Below, in pieces: positions 1 to 5,056 of a stretch of 5,930 bases of DNA. Position 1 is the first letter of the stretch. Each line of letters opens with the position of its first letter. The stretch is from Pseudomonadota bacterium (GTDB lineage: Bacteria; Desulfobacterota; Desulfovibrionia; Desulfovibrionales; Desulfovibrionaceae): positions 1 to 5,930 of the forward strand of contig JAEZYD010000016.1 of NCBI GenBank assembly GCA_023419375.1, in the 5' to 3' direction. The position numbers and the translations under genes are program-made. The notes beneath the pieces were generated by a model. It saw only the letters and a list, made by a program, of their open reading frames with translations. It had not been told where the DNA came from and did no database searches.

Positions 1-238
1 GTGCGTTTGTTGTCCGCTCTGTAAACGGCGGCGGCCGCGGGGGGGGAACCGGCGGCCGAGAAGGGAGGGAGGGTGTTGATGGTTATAAGGTTCTGTTCAA
101 AGGAGGAGGTTCTTGGAGGCTCCGTAATGCCCCCCTTGGGGGTAGGGGGCAGGACGGAAATTTGTTCTCTGTGGTCCTGTATATGTCAACCGCCTTGGGC
201 GGACGAGTTGGGAGCGGCAATTTCGGTTAGGTTTGTGG
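1..238. other. Intergenic region downstream of the zraP-like gene
   Basis: I see no supportable gene here. The plus-strand reading frames that cross it run into the antisense of the zraP-like gene and resemble no family. The segment is strongly G-rich on the plus strand, with a run of eight G near 39-46 and several GGAGG or GGGGG clusters up to 150. Two hairpins are visible: TGCCCCC at 128-134 with GGGGGCA at 145-151, and CCGCC at 190-194 with GGCGG at 198-202 (3-base loop). Read on the minus strand, the second lies 37 bases past the zraP stop and could end that transcript, but it has no good T tract. A reading frame entering from the left ends at TAA 22-24; it is too short to judge. Confidence 0.5.
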
Positions 239-733
239 TTACTGGGCCGCGCCGTGCTGATGCTTCGCCGCAGCGGGGGCGTCCTTTTTGGGCATGGGGG
301 CAGCGGCAGGCTTGCCCACTTCCTTTTCAAGACGCTGGGTCATGGTTTCATGCATCTGGCCGAGCTGCTTTCTGAGTTGCAGCAATTCGGTGGCAGTGGC
401 GCGCACAGCCGCAATATCGGGGTTGGAGGCATTTTGCAGGGCGCGCAGCTCTTGCCGCTTGATGAACATCTGGTCCTTTACGGGTTCCATCTGTTTGACG
501 AATTCGGCCACAATGGCATCATACTTCTGCTGCTGTTCAGGGGTGTAAGCTCCACGGCCCATCATGCCGTGTCCCTGCATGCCAGGGCAGGGCATTTCAC
601 CCATGCAGCCGCCCATTTCCCGCATGCCTTCGGGCATGTCGCCTGCGGGGCCAGGCTGGCTGTAGGCCGTTATAGCGCCACCCATCAGGGTTGCTGCAAG
701 TATGGCTGCGATGGCGATGTTTTTGGATTTCAT
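239..733 (-). CDS. zraP: ZraP-like periplasmic metal-binding/chaperone protein (Spy/CpxP/ZraP superfamily)
   Basis: A 164-residue exported protein. Residues 1-25 form a signal peptide: basic start MKSKN, a hydrophobic core at about 6-23, and probable cleavage after A-Y-S25. Residues 26-62 are rich in potential soft-metal ligands: eight Met, Cys43, Cys49 and His55. Then comes YTPEQQQKYD (63-72), the counterpart of the LTPEQQ motif that opens the helical core in this superfamily. Long amphipathic helices follow (about 66-100 and 105-139). The tail is Ala/Pro/Lys-rich and ends KHQHGAAQ, with His158 and His160. E. coli ZraP is a zinc-binding periplasmic chaperone under ZraSR control, and a ZraSR-type system lies close by. 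The start is supported by GAGGT at 742-746, eight bases upstream of the ATG. A perfect sigma-54 promoter precedes the gene. Family membership is firm; the metal specificity is not visible. Confidence 0.85.
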   Translation of the reverse strand: MKSKNIAIAAILAATLMGGAITAYSQPGPAGDMPEGMREMGGCMGEMPCPGMQGHGMMGRGAYTPEQQQKYDAIVAEFVKQMEPVKDQMFIKRQELRALQNASNPDIAAVRATATELLQLRKQLGQMHETMTQRLEKEVGKPAAAPMPKKDAPAAAKHQHGAAQ

Positions 734-802
734 GGAAGGCTACCTCGTAGTCTTTTTACTCGTATATGGTTTCGTTGTTCCTGCAACGTTTGATTGTTGT
801 AT

Positions 803-818
803 AGCAATGCGTGTGCCA
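803..818 (-). promoter_or_regulatory. Sigma-54 (-24/-12) promoter of the zraP-like gene
   Basis: The minus strand reads TGGCACACGCATTGCT. It matches the sigma-54 consensus TGGCAC-N5-TTGCW at every defined position, with the invariant GG (817-816) and GC (805-804) exactly ten bases apart. With the C of GC at -12, transcription would start near 792, giving a leader of about 59 bases to the ATG at 733. Sigma-54 promoters need an AAA+ activator, and the NtrC-type regulator at 3242-4603 is the obvious candidate. Confidence 0.88.
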
Positions 819-822
819 ACTA

Positions 823-841
823 AATTTTATTCAATAAAATT
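823..841. promoter_or_regulatory. AT-rich 19-bp palindrome upstream of the -24 box
   Basis: The sequence AATTTTATTCAATAAAATT is a perfect inverted repeat with 9-base arms and one central base (832). It ends five bases before the -24 element and is centred at about -40 from the predicted zraP start site. It could be an operator, a site for an architectural protein, or an AT-rich bending segment. There is no adjacent T tract or GC stem, so I do not call it a terminator. Confidence 0.45.
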
Positions 842-900
842 AGTATGTTGATCTGTTATTACCCGCAACCGTTGCGCCAGCGGGCAGAGAAGCGTATGTT

Positions 901-933
901 TTTTATACATTCGGGCATTGTCTCTGTATAAAA
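901..933. promoter_or_regulatory. 9-bp inverted repeat, candidate upstream activator (ZraR-type) site
   Basis: TTTTATACA at 901-909 and TGTATAAAA at 925-933 are perfect inverted arms around a 15-base spacer. The centre (917) lies about 125 bases upstream of the predicted sigma-54 start at 792, within the usual -100 to -150 range for dimer-binding sites of NtrC-family enhancer proteins. The symmetry is seen; the role as the regulator's binding site is inferred from geometry and gene context. Confidence 0.4.
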
Positions 934-983
934 TTTGTACATCTGCATAATTTTCTTACAGGGGCTGTCGGGCGCAATTGAAT

Positions 984-1015
984 AAAAAACGCGCCCGCCT
1001 TGAGGGCGGACGCGT
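984..1015 (-). terminator. Rho-independent terminator of the second Spy/ZraP-like gene
   Basis: On the minus strand, ACGCG (1015-1011) and CCGCC (1009-1005) pair with GGCGG (999-995) and CGCGT (993-989). The halves are joined by one U·G wobble (1010·994) around a 5-base loop, giving an 11-pair GC-rich stem. A T-rich run (988-983) follows directly. The hairpin begins 24 bases past the stop codon at 1040. It isolates this gene from the sigma-54 promoter of the next gene. Confidence 0.85.
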
Positions 1016-1039
1016 GTTGCTGCGAGCAGATTGTCGCGG

Positions 1040-1501
1040 TTACTTGCTGGCGGAAGTGGACAGACCGGGATATTCCATGCTGCACCCACGGGTTTGCGGG
1101 CTGCCAAGCGGAACGCCTACCTCAGTGCCCATGCGCTGGTCTGCTCGTTGCAGAAGGGCGCGCAGTTCATCTCGCAATTGCTGTAATTCATGCCCCAGAC
1201 GGGGCAGCGTTTCCGGCGAGGTGGTCTGGTTGTAGCTCAGGTGGGCAAGCTCGTTTTTTTTCAGCATGATGCTTTTGCGCAGTTCGTTCACCTTGGGGGA
1301 GTATTCGTCAATGACGGCCTGGGCTTTGGCCCGTTGCGCGGGCGAAAGCTGTTGCAGCCATGTCCGCATATCTGCGGCGTGGTTGGCTGCGGGGCTTCCC
1401 GGCGAAGGTGTATATTCCGCATAGTCGGTCTGATCCGCCGCCGTTGGCTGGGGGAGGCACAGACTGGCCAGAACACAAAGGGAAAGAAGGGGTTTCATCA
1501 T
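1040..1501 (-). CDS. Small Spy/CpxP/ZraP-like periplasmic protein, paralog of the zraP-like gene
   Basis: A 153-residue exported protein when started at the ATG at 1501. That start has AGAAGG (1513-1508) six bases upstream; the next codon (1498) is also ATG. An in-frame extension to 1618 exists but would bury the signal peptide. Residues 1-22 are a signal peptide (MMKPLLSLCV..., cleavage probably after T-A-A22). The helical core begins at QLSPAQRAKAQ (51-61), the LTPEQ-like motif. It aligns with the neighbouring paralog: the helix at 67-88 ends in LKKNELAHL against that protein's IKRQELRAL, and the second helix (about 96-129) ends in GTEVG against EKEVG. Unlike the paralog it has no Met/Cys/His-rich insert; only Cys140 is expected in the mature protein. 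This suggests a chaperone or sensor role rather than metal storage. It is transcribed divergently from the kinase gene and closed by its own terminator. The exact function is not identifiable. Confidence 0.75.
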   Translation of the reverse strand: MMKPLLSLCVLASLCLPQPTAADQTDYAEYTPSPGSPAANHAADMRTWLQQLSPAQRAKAQAVIDEYSPKVNELRKSIMLKKNELAHLSYNQTTSPETLPRLGHELQQLRDELRALLQRADQRMGTEVGVPLGSPQTRGCSMEYPGLSTSASK

Positions 1502-1528
1502 AAAAGACCTTCTGAAGAATAAACTCGT

Positions 1529-1556
1529 CCCGCTCTCATACCAATCACTGAGCGGG
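1529..1556. promoter_or_regulatory. 7-bp perfect inverted repeat in the divergent spacer
   Basis: CCCGCTC (1529-1535) and GAGCGGG (1550-1556) are perfect inverted arms with a 14-base spacer. If the minus-strand transcript starts near 1592, this forms a GC-rich hairpin in the leader of the small ZraP-like gene, ending about 16 bases before its ribosome binding site. It could equally be a protein-binding operator shared with the divergent kinase gene. The role is undetermined. Confidence 0.4.
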
Positions 1557-1602
1557 GTGGCAAGATTCCCGGCTTTGTGGGCACGAGGAATGATTATTTT
1601 AT

Positions 1603-1618
1603 TGCAAAAAGCGTGCAA
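1603..1618 (-). promoter_or_regulatory. Imperfect sigma-54-like promoter of the small ZraP-like gene
   Basis: The minus strand reads TTGCACGCTTTTTGCA, against the consensus TGGCACG-N4-TTGCW. Spacing and the -12 TTGCA are right, but the first G of the invariant -25/-24 GG is a T. A start near 1592 would give a leader of about 90 bases. The element also forms an inverted repeat (ATTGCA at 1601-1606, TGCAAT at 1614-1619) followed on the plus strand by eight T. A weaker sigma-54 site co-regulated with the zraP-like gene is the preferred reading. Confidence 0.5.
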
Positions 1619-1675
1619 TTTTTTTTACTCGTGGTGCGCCTCTGGCGGCGCCGCGCGCAATGCAGAGTGTGCCGC

Positions 1676-3181
1676 ATGAATATGGAAAACAGCACGGCTG
1701 AAAAAAACGGGCAGGAAGCAGCGCAGCAGGGCGCAGCCGCAGCCAGCCCGACAGATAAGTCAAGGACAGCGCAGGCCGCCGCTGTTGGCGCGCATACGCC
1801 GCTCGGCCTGCTGCTGGGCGGGGCCGCCGTTGTGCTGGCCCTCATGGTGACGCTGCTGACCCTTATTTCCATTGACCGCAGCGAGGCCGCCATGGCCCGC
1901 CTGCTGGCGGAAAAGGGTTCATCGCTGATCATCGCCTTTGAGAGCATCCTGCGCTCGGGCATGCGCAGCGAGGCTGGCGTCCGCCTGCAGGTGCTGCTGG
2001 AAGAAATGGGTGAAAGCCCAGGCATTGTTTTTGTGGCCGTGACCATGCCTGACGGCACCATTGTGGCGCACAGCAACCCGGCCCGCCTTGGCGAAATTTT
2101 GCAAGTGGGCTCGCACGAAGCCGATGAGGCCACCATGCGCGATCTTGCCCCCGACATGCTGCCCCACTGGGGTATCATGCGCATGGAGGGGCGGCGCGTG
2201 TTTGCCGTATACAGGCAATTTTCGCCGGGTATACGCGATCTGCCAAGGGGCTTTCCCCTGCCGGTGATTTTTCTCGGCCTTGATCTTTCTCCCTTTGAAA
2301 TAACGCGCAGCCAGAACCGGGACTACGTTGCCATGCTGGCCGCCGTGACCCTGCTGGTGGGGCTGGCCTGTCTGGTGGCCCTGTACTATGCCGAGCGGGC
2401 GCGGGAGTCGCGTCAGCGGCAGCGCATGGCCGAGGGCAAGGTGCGCAGGCTTGAAGAAGAAGTGCGCCGCAAGGAAAAGCTGGCCGCTGTGGGCAATCTT
2501 GCCGCAGGCGTTGCGCACGAAATCCGCAATCCTCTCAGCTCCATCAAGGGCTACGCCACCTACTTCGGCCAGCGCTTTCCCGAGGGCAGCGAAGACCGCG
2601 AAGCAGCCAATGTCATGGTGCACGAGGTTGACCGACTCAATCGCGTAATTATGGATCTCATAGGTCTCTCGCGTCCCAGCGATGTGAGCCCGCACCCGGC
2701 GGATCTCAAACTTGTGGTGGATCACGTGACGCGCCTCATCCATCAGGATGCGGACAAGCGCAAGGTCAAGATTGTCTGCCGCTCGCCCCGGCGGGTGCCG
2801 CTGGCTCTTGCCGACCCCGAGCGCATGGGGCAGGCCCTGTTGAACCTCTGCCTCAATGCTCTGGACGCCATGCCCGATGGCGGGCAGCTCACGCTTGCCA
2901 TTGTGGAGCGCAAGGGGCGCGTGTGCCTTATGGTGCGTGATAACGGCACTGGTATTGAGGCCAGCCAGTTGCCGCATATTTTTGACCCCTACTATACCAC
3001 CAAGGGGCAGGGCACCGGGCTGGGGCTTGCCATGGTGCACAAGATTGTGGAAGCACACGACGGCGAAATCAGCGTTACCTCGCGCCCCGCGCAGACTGCG
3101 CGCCGAGGTGAAACCACGTTCCGCATCTGGCTGCCCCGCGCGGCGGAAGGCGCGGTGGCGCAGGACAGCCGCAAAAAATAA
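1676..3181 (+). CDS. zraS: ZraS/HydH-type membrane sensor histidine kinase
   Basis: A 501-residue kinase started at the ATG at 1676. The frame is open back to a GTG at 1577, but that start would add 33 residues across the divergent promoter region; only a weak GAG (1665-1667) precedes 1676, so the start is uncertain. An Ala/Gln-rich cytoplasmic N-terminus (1-42) leads into membrane segment 1 (about 43-66), a periplasmic sensor domain (67-216) and membrane segment 2 (217-238). A short charged coiled coil (239-265) follows, without a visible HAMP or PAS domain. The H box is GVAHEIRNPLSS with His281 as phosphoacceptor. The ATP-binding domain has the N box (NLCLNALDAM, Asn394), the G1 box DNGTG (Asp422) and the G2 box GTGLGL (446-451). 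The sensor has a PDC-like look (GIVFVAVTMPDGTIVAHS). It is followed after 60 bases by its regulator. The signal is inferred to be periplasmic metal or envelope stress because ZraP-like genes flank it. Confidence 0.85.
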   Translation: MNMENSTAEKNGQEAAQQGAAAASPTDKSRTAQAAAVGAHTPLGLLLGGAAVVLALMVTLLTLISIDRSEAAMARLLAEKGSSLIIAFESILRSGMRSEAGVRLQVLLEEMGESPGIVFVAVTMPDGTIVAHSNPARLGEILQVGSHEADEATMRDLAPDMLPHWGIMRMEGRRVFAVYRQFSPGIRDLPRGFPLPVIFLGLDLSPFEITRSQNRDYVAMLAAVTLLVGLACLVALYYAERARESRQRQRMAEGKVRRLEEEVRRKEKLAAVGNLAAGVAHEIRNPLSSIKGYATYFGQRFPEGSEDREAANVMVHEVDRLNRVIMDLIGLSRPSDVSPHPADLKLVVDHVTRLIHQDADKRKVKIVCRSPRRVPLALADPERMGQALLNLCLNALDAMPDGGQLTLAIVERKGRVCLMVRDNGTGIEASQLPHIFDPYYTTKGQGTGLGLAMVHKIVEAHDGEISVTSRPAQTARRGETTFRIWLPRAAEGAVAQDSRKK

Positions 3182-3241
3182 CCTGCGCGGCTGCGGAACG
3201 GCTCAGATTTCAGGTTTTGCCAAGCATAAAGTGAGGATACG

Positions 3242-4603
3242 GTGAGCAACTGCATACTGGTTGTAGACGATGACGATGCCCACCGCGGCATGCTGCGCAC
3301 CATGCTGCGTTCCTGGGGCTATGCTGTGGAAGAAGCCACGGACGGCGACGAGGCTGTTCCGCTGGTGCGTGAAAAATCCTTTGACGCCGTGCTGACTGAC
3401 GTGCGCATGGCGCGCATGGACGGCATCCACGCGCTCAAGAATATTCTTGAATATAATCCCGCCCTGCCCGTGGTGCTCATGACGGCCTACTCCTCAGTGG
3501 AAACTGCCGTGGAGGCCCTGCGCCTCGGCGCATACGACTATCTGGTCAAGCCGCTGGATTTTGAGGCTCTCAGACATACGCTTGAAAAAGCCATCGAGCA
3601 TTCGCGCCTCAGCGTGGAAAACCGCGAGCTGCGCCGTCAGCTCAGCGATGCCGCCGCGCGCCCCGGCATCCTTGGCCGTAGCACCTCTATCCGCGCCATG
3701 CAGGAAATTATCGCCACCGTTGCCCCCACCGAGGCCACCGTGCTCATTTCCGGCGAATCCGGCACAGGCAAGGAACTGGTGGCCCGCGCCCTGCACTGCG
3801 CCAGCGCCAGAGCGGATAAACCGTTGGTAACGGTGAACTGCGCGGCCCTGGCCGAAAATCTGCTGGAATCCGAACTGTTCGGGCACGAAAAGGGCTCGTT
3901 CACCGGCGCGGATCGCCGTCGCGAGGGGCGCTTTGCCCAGGCCAACGGCGGTACGCTTTTTCTGGACGAAATCGGCGAGATGCCCCTTACCCTTCAGTCA
4001 AAGTTTTTGCGCGCCTTGCAGCAGGGCGAGGTGCAGCGAGTGGGGGCCGATGCCGCCATAACCGTGGATGTGCGCATACTGGCGGCCACCAACCGCGACC
4101 TGCGCGAAGAGGTGGCCCAAAAGCGCTTTCGCGAGGATCTGTATTTCCGCCTCAACGTCATCTGTATTGAAGTGCCGCCCCTGCGTGACCGCGTCGAGGA
4201 TATTCCCGTGCTCGCCGCGCACTTTCTGGAACGCTTTGCCAGCCGCAACCGAAAAAGCGTGCGCGGATTTTCGCCGCAGGCTCTGGCCTGCATGCTGCGC
4301 TACGGCTGGCCCGGCAATGTGCGCGAACTGGAAAACGCCGTGGAACGCGCCGTGATTCTCTGTAACGGCGACCTCATCACCGAGCGCGAGCTGCCCTCTG
4401 TGGTCACAGGCCCCGTCCTGCCCGATGAGCGCCAGCCCGAGGTGGACGCCTCCCTGGCAGGCCTGCCCCTGGATGCCGTGGAGCGCCGCGCCATTGAGGA
4501 AACCCTGCGCCAGACAGGCGACAACAAGAGCGAGGCCGCGCGGCAATTGGGAATTACGCGGGCTACTCTGCATAACAAGCTCCGCAAGTACGGCCTGGAG
4601 TGA
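3242..4603 (+). CDS. zraR: ZraR/HydG-type sigma-54-dependent response regulator (NtrC family)
   Basis: A 453-residue protein with the complete three-domain plan. The receiver domain (about 1-120) has the acidic pair D9/D10, phosphoacceptor D53 (LTDVRM), T81 and K103. The AAA+ domain (about 142-370) has Walker A GESGTGKE (171-178), the sigma-54 contact loop GSFTGA (218-223) with Ser where GAFTGA is usual, and Walker B TLFLDEIGEM (D242, E243). It also has the sensor I stretch ILAATNRDL, the arginine-finger region FREDLYFRLNV and the sensor II motif WPGNVREL (356-363). The C-terminus is a Fis-type helix-turn-helix (NKSEAARQLGITRATLHNKL, 428-447). The start is GTG at 3242, with GAGG (3233-3236) five bases upstream. 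Phosphorylation by the adjacent kinase should drive oligomerisation and ATP-dependent opening of sigma-54 promoters, of which a perfect one precedes the zraP-like gene. The naming rests on domain order and context; other NtrC-family names remain possible. Confidence 0.9.
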   Translation: MSNCILVVDDDDAHRGMLRTMLRSWGYAVEEATDGDEAVPLVREKSFDAVLTDVRMARMDGIHALKNILEYNPALPVVLMTAYSSVETAVEALRLGAYDYLVKPLDFEALRHTLEKAIEHSRLSVENRELRRQLSDAAARPGILGRSTSIRAMQEIIATVAPTEATVLISGESGTGKELVARALHCASARADKPLVTVNCAALAENLLESELFGHEKGSFTGADRRREGRFAQANGGTLFLDEIGEMPLTLQSKFLRALQQGEVQRVGADAAITVDVRILAATNRDLREEVAQKRFREDLYFRLNVICIEVPPLRDRVEDIPVLAAHFLERFASRNRKSVRGFSPQALACMLRYGWPGNVRELENAVERAVILCNGDLITERELPSVVTGPVLPDERQPEVDASLAGLPLDAVERRAIEETLRQTGDNKSEAARQLGITRATLHNKLRKYGLE

Positions 4604-4608
4604 TCGGG

Positions 4609-4715
4609 TTCTTTTGCGCGCTGGCAGCGTTCCGCTGCGGAGGCAACATCGGTCATGGACCGAATGTCCACTCCCTCAGTCGCCCCTTGCGGGCCTTGCC
4701 AGCCCACAAAATTCC
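4609..4715. repeat. Direct repeat, copy A (107 bp, hairpin-rich)
   Basis: The first of two near-identical units; it starts six bases after the regulator's stop codon. It contains three inverted repeats: GCAGCG-TTC-CGCTGC (4625-4639), TCGGTC-ATG-GACCGA (4649-4663) and GGGC/GCCC around 4691-4704. Against copy B it has eight substitutions and one extra 4-base stretch (TTGC, near 4687). No family name is recognised; it looks like a dispersed intergenic repeat. It has no T tract, so it is not a classical terminator. Confidence 0.85.
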
Positions 4716-4744
4716 TCCGATCACCAGGCGAATGTGGTTCTGAA

Positions 4745-4847
4745 TTCTTTTGCGCGCTGGCTGCGTTCCGCTGCGGAGGTGATATCGGTCATGGACCGAA
4801 TGTCCATTCACTCTGTCGCCCCGGGCCCTGCCAGCCCACAAAATTCC
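4745..4847. repeat. Direct repeat, copy B (103 bp, hairpin-rich)
   Basis: The second unit, offset by 136 bases from copy A in the same orientation. The TCGGTC-ATG-GACCGA palindrome is fully conserved. The first hairpin of copy A is weakened here by an A-to-T change (GCTGCG-TTC-CGCTGC). The GGGC...GCCC element is kept. The 29-base spacer after copy A and the bases after copy B both contain a GAATG...TTCTGA stretch, so the original unit may have been longer than the conserved block. Confidence 0.85.
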
Positions 4848-4862
4848 ATCGCCCCGCAAGTC

Positions 4863-4910
4863 CTCAAAAGAATGTTCTGACCAATAAGAACCTGAAAATT
4901 GGTTTTTGAG
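4863..4910. terminator. Nested inverted repeat, weak terminator-like structure
   Basis: CTCAAAA (4863-4869) pairs perfectly with TTTTGAG (4904-4910). Inside it, CCAAT (4881-4885) pairs with ATTGG (4898-4902), which is followed by five T. A competing hairpin, GTTCT (4874-4878) with AGAAC (4887-4891), overlaps the inner stem. Read on the plus strand this could be a weak, AT-rich terminator for the kinase-regulator operon. The low GC content of the stems makes that uncertain. Confidence 0.35.
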
Positions 4911-4953
4911 ATTTTAAGAAGATGTTTGCCCCAGCCCAAGCTGCAATGGGATT

Positions 4954-4992
4954 CTTAAGGGCGCAGCCCTTGAGCCACCGGAGGCGCTTTTT
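4954..4992 (+). terminator. GC-rich hairpin with T run between the regulator and HD genes
   Basis: CTTAAGGGC (4954-4962) pairs with GCCCTTGAG (4966-4974) over a GCA loop, nine pairs with one G·U. An alternative stem pairs GCGCAGCC (4961-4968) with GGAGGCGC (4980-4987), with two tandem A·G mismatches, and runs straight into TTTTT (4988-4992). The alternative has terminator geometry on the plus strand. From memory, similar hairpin-plus-GGAGGC strings recur between genes in Desulfovibrio genomes, so this may be a dispersed repeat as well as a terminator. Confidence 0.45.
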
Positions 4993-5021
4993 ATCCGTCC
5001 CTCCATCTACGCCGCGCATCC

Positions 5022-5050
5022 TTGCCACAGACCGCCGGGATCGGTATTGA
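5022..5050 (+). promoter_or_regulatory. Possible sigma-70 promoter of the HD-domain gene
   Basis: TTGCCA (5022-5027) and TATTGA (5045-5050) are 17 bases apart. The -35 is good and the -10 is poor. Transcription would begin about at the annotated ATG (5057), which would mean a leaderless message or a true start further in. Tentative. Confidence 0.22.
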
Positions 5051-5056
5051 ACAGGC

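Noticed and set aside
73..375. A 100-residue plus-strand reading frame with AGGAGG sequences near its beginning.
   Set aside because: It overlaps the 3' end of the well-supported zraP-like gene in antisense and has a composition typical of GC-rich shadows; no domain is recognisable.
1559..1573. TGGCAAGATTCCCGGC on the plus strand as a sigma-54 promoter for the kinase gene.
   Set aside because: GG and GC are eleven bases apart rather than ten, and the -12 half lacks TTGC.
1601..1627. ATTGCA-N7-TGCAAT followed by eight T, as a plus-strand terminator.
   Set aside because: The stem is short and AT-rich and there is no plus-strand gene upstream to terminate; the same bases fit a sigma-54-like promoter on the other strand.
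1919..3058. A 379-residue minus-strand reading frame antisense to the kinase gene.
   Set aside because: It is rich in His, Gly and Gln, a typical antisense composition in GC-rich genes. The kinase on the plus strand carries all expected motifs.
3998..4573. A 191-residue minus-strand reading frame antisense to the regulator gene.
   Set aside because: The opposite strand encodes conserved AAA+ and helix-turn-helix motifs across the same stretch; this frame shows no family features.
4655..4909. An 84-residue plus-strand frame and a 68-residue minus-strand frame across the tandem repeats.
   Set aside because: Their length comes from the duplicated repeat; neither has a convincing ribosome binding site. 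The phase bias between copies is reported as a finding instead of a gene.
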